Of a DNA stretch of 9,985 bases, positions 7,126 through 9,985 are shown in pieces. The translations under genes were made by a program, and so were the position numbers. The notes below the pieces were generated by a model. The model was not told where the DNA came from and searched no databases. It was given only the letters and a program-made list of their open reading frames with translations. The stretch lies in the NCBI GenBank assembly GCA_023427845.1, contig JAEYZX010000089.1, positions 1 to 9,985 on the forward strand, written 5' to 3'. How positions within the stretch are numbered: position 1 is the stretch's first letter; every line of letters begins with the position of its first letter. This DNA comes from Bacteroidota bacterium. GTDB lineage: Bacteria > Bacteroidota > Bacteroidia > Flavobacteriales > Flavobacteriaceae.

Positions 7126-7604
7126 GGTTGATACAACTGCGAATCGAGCCGTTCGAATGTAATCGATCCATCTTCCTCGATAAAATACTTCAGCAATAGT
7201 TCGCCCCAGACTTTGCCGTCGCTGAAATCGGCAATGACCCATCGATGGTTAAGCACTTTTACTTTGTTGATTATATACCTTTGATCATACATCGGGTCGT
7301 ATGGAACAAGTATGTTTCCTTTCGGGTTCACATTGTGATCCATGATTTGATCTGTGATTTTTGATACGATTTCGGTGGCGTCGGAAATCTCCAGATATTC
7401 CTTTGCGTTTTCATTCCTGTTCAGCGAAAAATAGGTGGCATCGTCCAATTGATTTCCCAGCAACGCGATACTGTCGCGCATTTTCTGCTTCGAAGTTTTG
7501 AATCGCGTCTCATCCGCGGCAGCTTTTTTGCTGTAATACGCATAGGTGAATACCAGCATTAAGGTGGCAATTATGAACAAATATAGAAACAGTGATTTTC
7601 TCAT
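7113..7604 (-). CDS. Small membrane-anchored protein of unknown function
   Basis: This 163-residue protein has an N-terminal hydrophobic helix (about 5-24, starting after MRKS) that would act as a signal anchor or uncleaved signal. There is no lipobox cysteine. A charged, probably helical segment follows (25-55), then a compact C-terminal domain of about 100 residues rich in beta-type sequence. Notable stretches are NILVPYDPMYDQRY and HRWVIADFSDGKVWGELLLKY. I do not recognise a named domain, though similar short proteins seem common in flavobacteria. The single base (7605) between it and the upstream MBL-fold gene implies one transcript. Its stop overlaps that of the convergent hydrolase by four bases, so any terminator must lie in the shared hairpin or within the neighbour's coding region. 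The topology suggests the bulk of the protein faces the periplasm. Confidence 0.85.
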   Translation of the reverse strand: MRKSLFLYLFIIATLMLVFTYAYYSKKAAADETRFKTSKQKMRDSIALLGNQLDDATYFSLNRNENAKEYLEISDATEIVSKITDQIMDHNVNPKGNILVPYDPMYDQRYIINKVKVLNHRWVIADFSDGKVWGELLLKYFIEEDGSITFERLDSQLYQPTVY

Positions 7605-7605
7605 T

Positions 7606-8370
7606 TTAAATTGTGATTTGTAAGTTATCGTAAGCTATGAATACATTTTTAGGTAGTTTTTTCTCAACATCGGCATGAAATCCCATTTTATGGCTGATAT
7701 GCGTCAGATAAGCACGTTCCGGAGCAACCAATTTTATAAAATCCAAAGCTTCCTGTAAATTAAAGTGCCTTTGGTGCGGCTCTTCACGGAGCGCATTTAT
7801 TACCAGCACTTTTACATTTTTGATTTTCTCGATCTCCTGCTCTTCAATGATTTTGACGTCGGTAAGGTAGGCGAAATCATCGATGCGATAACCGAACACC
7901 TGAACGCGGTCGTGCCATGCGTTGACCGGAATCGCCATTTTATCGCCTAAAGCAAACGGCACATCATTCTGCACTTCTAGCGGCAGGACTGTGGGTGCGC
8001 CGGGATATTTGTGCGTCGTTTCAAAAATATAATCGAAACGTTGACGCAGGTTGTCGAGAACCCTTCTGTGCGCATAAACCGGAATGTCTCCCTGCTTGAA
8101 AAAAAACGGACGGATATCGTCAAGTCCTGCTGTATGATCGGCGTGTTCGTGCGTATAAAGAATGGCATCGAGCTTCGGGCATCCGGAAGCAAGCATCTGC
8201 TGTCGGAAATCGGGGCCGCAATCAATAACGAATGAATGTCCCGGCCAACTGATCCATACCGAAACCCGTAAGCGTTTATCTCTTGGATCCGGACTGCTGC
8301 AAACCGGGTTATCGCTCCCAATTACGGGTATTCCCTGCGAAGTTCCGGTACCTAAAAAATAGACCTGCAT
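7606..8370 (-). CDS. MBL-fold metallo-hydrolase (PhnP/RNase Z-like)
   Basis: This 254-residue metallo-beta-lactamase-fold phosphodiesterase-like enzyme is predicted to be cytoplasmic with a dinuclear metal site. Visible features in order are GTGTSQGIP (7-15) at the N-terminal strand, the PVCSS...RDKRLR stretch (22-35) typical of PhnP-like members, IDCGPDFR (49-56), the core motif THEHADH (73-79, metal ligands His74, His76, Asp78 and His79), His153, YLTD with Asp171 as the bridging acid, and THISH (223-227) near the C-terminus. The fold and ligands are complete. PhnP acts on cyclic ribose phosphates in phosphonate breakdown, but no phn genes are present and only one of the PhnP zinc-loop cysteines (Cys24) is seen, so the substrate is open. 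It is the first gene of a two-gene minus-strand operon with its own promoter. Confidence 0.93.
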   Translation of the reverse strand: MQVYFLGTGTSQGIPVIGSDNPVCSSPDPRDKRLRVSVWISWPGHSFVIDCGPDFRQQMLASGCPKLDAILYTHEHADHTAGLDDIRPFFFKQGDIPVYAHRRVLDNLRQRFDYIFETTHKYPGAPTVLPLEVQNDVPFALGDKMAIPVNAWHDRVQVFGYRIDDFAYLTDVKIIEEQEIEKIKNVKVLVINALREEPHQRHFNLQEALDFIKLVAPERAYLTHISHKMGFHADVEKKLPKNVFIAYDNLQITI

Positions 8371-8384
8371 CCTTATATTTTTTA

Positions 8385-8414
8385 CAAAAATAGGATTAAT
8401 TATCTTTTAATAAA
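8385..8414 (-). promoter_or_regulatory. Promoter of the MBL-fold gene pair
   Basis: Read on the minus strand, TATTTTTG (8392 down to 8385) matches the Bacteroidota -7 consensus TANNTTTG. An imperfect -33 element, TTTA (8414 down to 8411), lies 18 bases upstream. The start would fall near 8378-8380, giving a leader of only about 8-10 bases before the start codon ending at 8370. Confidence 0.5.
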
Positions 8415-8435
8415 GCCCCGATTTCATTAACTTTG
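8405..8435 (+). promoter_or_regulatory. Promoter of the conserved 489-residue gene
   Basis: TAACTTTG at 8428-8435 matches TANNTTTG exactly. A weak -33 element, TTTT (8405-8408), lies 19 bases upstream. Transcription would begin around 8441-8443, about 10-12 bases before the ATG at 8453. The -33 region overlaps that of the divergent MBL promoter at 8405-8414. Confidence 0.55.
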
Positions 8436-8452
8436 TTCGTATAAATACCATC

Positions 8453-9922
8453 ATGATAAAATTGGACAACGGAATAATCCTAAAAGGCGATAAAGCCATT
8501 GAACAGGTTCCTTCGCTAAAAGACAAGGCCCTTCGCATCAACCTGAATGAGCACATTTACGGTACGTTTGCTGAAATCGGCGCTGGGCAGGAAACCGTAA
8601 GGCATTTCTTTCGTTCGGGTGGTTCTTCGGGAACGATTGCAAAAGCGATGTCGGCTTATGACAAGGACTTCAGCGACGCGATTTATGGCGTAGAACATGA
8701 TGGCAGATATGTAACCGAAAGCCGGCTTAAAAAAATGCTTTCACACGAGGTTGAGCTGATTGAAAAAAGGCTCAGTCGTGAAAAACACCCCAATAAATTG
8801 TTTTTCAGCTACGCCAATACCGTTGCAACGATAGATTTCGCCAAGCAATTTAAAGGCCATGGTTGGGTTGGGATCAAATACCAGATTGAACCTGACGAAG
8901 ATTACAATGAAATCATCATTCATATCCGATTTAAGGAAAATGACGCGCGGTTACAACAGGAAACACTTGGCGTATTGGGTGTGAATTTGATTTATGGCGC
9001 TTTCTATAAATACAACGATCCCAAGAAATTGCTTCGCTATTTATACGATCACCTGGATAAAGATCAACTTGAAATTGATACGATAAATTTTTCAGGGCCG
9101 CGTTTTGCAGATGTCGATAACCGATTGATGAGCCTCCAGCTTGTCAAAAATGGGATGACCGACGCGGTGATGTTCAATCCGGATGGAAACAACATCCTGC
9201 CTGCCTCCATACTTTACAAAAAGAACATTCTCGCATTACGGGGAAGTTTCAGGCCTGTTACTAAAGTCAACATGGACATGTATGAGAAGTCGCTTCGCAT
9301 GTTCATTGAAGAAAACAAGGTTGAAAAAGACAATACGCTTGTAGTTTTTGAAATAACGCTTTCGAACCTTCGCTCGGATGGCGAAATCGACGAACGCGAT
9401 TTTATGGACCGTGCCGAATTGCTTTGTTCGCTTGGCCAGACGGTAATGATTTCAAATTTCCAGGAATATTATAAAGTGGTCGAATATTTCTCGAATTATA
9501 CAAAAGCACGTATGGGTCTGGCGATGGGCGTAAACAACCTTGTGGATATCTTTGATGAGAAATATTACCGTCACCTGAGCGGCGGAATTCTTGAAGCTTT
9601 CGGAAAATTATTCTACCGCGATTTGAAAGTCTTCCTTTATCCGATGCTTGGCGATAACGGGGAAATCATTACTTCCGAAAATTTGAAGGTGCATCCGAGA
9701 ATGAAAGAGTTGTACAAATTTTTCAAATTCAATGGTAAAGTCGTTGATATTGACGATTTTCAGGTCGATACGCTCGAAGTGTTTTCACGCGAGGTTTTGA
9801 AAATGATCGGAAACGGAAAACCGGGCTGGGAACCGATGTTGCCAACAGGTATTGCCGAACTCATCAAAAAACATCGTTTGTTCGGGTATGATCCAAACCG
9901 GATTTTGGAAGAAAGGATTTAA
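8453..9922 (+). CDS. Conserved protein of unknown function, 489 aa
   Basis: This large soluble protein has no signal peptide, no membrane helix and no beta-barrel pattern. I recall close homologues across flavobacteria and other bacteria carrying inconsistent automatic names such as TonB-dependent receptor or nicotinate-nucleotide adenylyltransferase. Nothing here supports either: there is no TonB box, plug or barrel, and no HxGH nucleotidyltransferase motif. The N-terminus (27-79) looks the most conserved, with RINLN, TFAEIGAGQE (38-47), the glycine-rich GGSSGT (56-61) and KAMSAYDKDFSD. EIGAGQE loosely resembles a nucleotide- or SAM-binding glycine loop, but the flanking strand pattern is not convincing. 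The C-terminal part contains GKPGWEPMLP and ends FGYDPNRILEERI. It appears to be a single transcription unit divergent from the MBL pair. The start is supported by the promoter about 20 bases upstream. Function unknown. Confidence 0.9.
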   Translation: MIKLDNGIILKGDKAIEQVPSLKDKALRINLNEHIYGTFAEIGAGQETVRHFFRSGGSSGTIAKAMSAYDKDFSDAIYGVEHDGRYVTESRLKKMLSHEVELIEKRLSREKHPNKLFFSYANTVATIDFAKQFKGHGWVGIKYQIEPDEDYNEIIIHIRFKENDARLQQETLGVLGVNLIYGAFYKYNDPKKLLRYLYDHLDKDQLEIDTINFSGPRFADVDNRLMSLQLVKNGMTDAVMFNPDGNNILPASILYKKNILALRGSFRPVTKVNMDMYEKSLRMFIEENKVEKDNTLVVFEITLSNLRSDGEIDERDFMDRAELLCSLGQTVMISNFQEYYKVVEYFSNYTKARMGLAMGVNNLVDIFDEKYYRHLSGGILEAFGKLFYRDLKVFLYPMLGDNGEIITSENLKVHPRMKELYKFFKFNGKVVDIDDFQVDTLEVFSREVLKMIGNGKPGWEPMLPTGIAELIKKHRLFGYDPNRILEERI

Positions 9923-9960
9923 TTTTTGAATGCAGATTTTGAGTTAAGGTTTAATGCAGC

Positions 9961-9985
9961 TTATCCCTTATCCCTTATCCCTTAT
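9961..9985. repeat. Heptamer tandem repeat (TTATCCC)n, cut by window edge
   Basis: TTATCCC occurs three times head to tail (9961-9981), followed by TTAT at the edge, so the array probably continues. The complementary strand reads GGGATAA with regularly spaced G triplets. The array begins 39 bases after the stop of the 489-residue gene, in apparently non-coding DNA. Copy number and what lies beyond cannot be seen. Confidence 0.85.

Noticed and set aside
7606..8370. Specific assignment as PhnP
   Set aside because: Only one of the cysteines of the PhnP zinc loop is present and there are no phosphonate genes around, so only the MBL-fold class is supported.
8453..9922. TonB-dependent receptor or nicotinate-nucleotide adenylyltransferase
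   Set aside because: There is no signal peptide, TonB box, plug or barrel strands, and no HxGH-type nucleotidyltransferase motif.
9929..9959. AATGCAG repeated at 9929-9935 and 9953-9959 as a functional direct repeat
   Set aside because: Two 7-base copies in AT-rich intergenic DNA can arise by chance, with no target-site or operator context.

Overview
The window looks like chromosomal DNA from a member of the Bacteroidota, most likely a Flavobacterium-type Flavobacteriaceae. The evidence is the protein families (a TIGR02757/DUF2400 protein, a BatA-N/vWA membrane protein, a degenerate dihydroorotase and a conserved 489-residue protein of unknown role), the moderate GC content judged by eye, the lack of strong Shine-Dalgarno sequences, and upstream boxes matching the Bacteroidota -7 consensus TANNTTTG. 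No rRNA, tRNA, CRISPR, prophage or insertion sequence is visible. The DNA is densely coding: nine genes, with no gene-free stretch longer than about 120 bases.

Layout. (1) 1-1387, plus strand: the 3' end of a polytopic membrane protein overlaps by ATGA with a TIGR02757 (DUF2400) gene. (2) 1388-1505: an intergenic region with a short direct repeat and a promoter that leaves almost no leader. (3) 1506-2852: a DEAD-box RNA helicase whose motif II reads DEFD. (4) 2959-7116: a tightly coupled four-gene operon encoding a BatA/vWA membrane protein, a dihydroorotase homologue lacking the metal-binding histidines, a small three-helix membrane protein (DUF4870/Tic20-like) and a PF02230-type serine hydrolase. 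The junctions overlap by 4, 4 and 1 bases. (5) 7113-8370, minus strand: an MBL-fold hydrolase followed one base later by a small membrane-anchored protein. The small gene's stop codon overlaps the convergent hydrolase stop inside a perfect hairpin. (6) 8371-8452: a compact divergent promoter region. (7) 8453-9922: the conserved 489-residue protein. (8) 9961 to the end: a heptamer tandem repeat (TTATCCC) cut off by the window edge.

Most genes are ordinary flavobacterial housekeeping or conserved hypothetical genes. The most interesting points are the pseudo-dihydroorotase locked into an operon with a vWA membrane protein and an esterase-like enzyme, the HhH-GPD-like signature in the DUF2400 protein, the hairpin over overlapping convergent stops, and the heptamer array at the right edge. 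I see no convincing evidence for a wholly new defence or mobile system. All family assignments come from reading the sequence and from memory; no database search was run.
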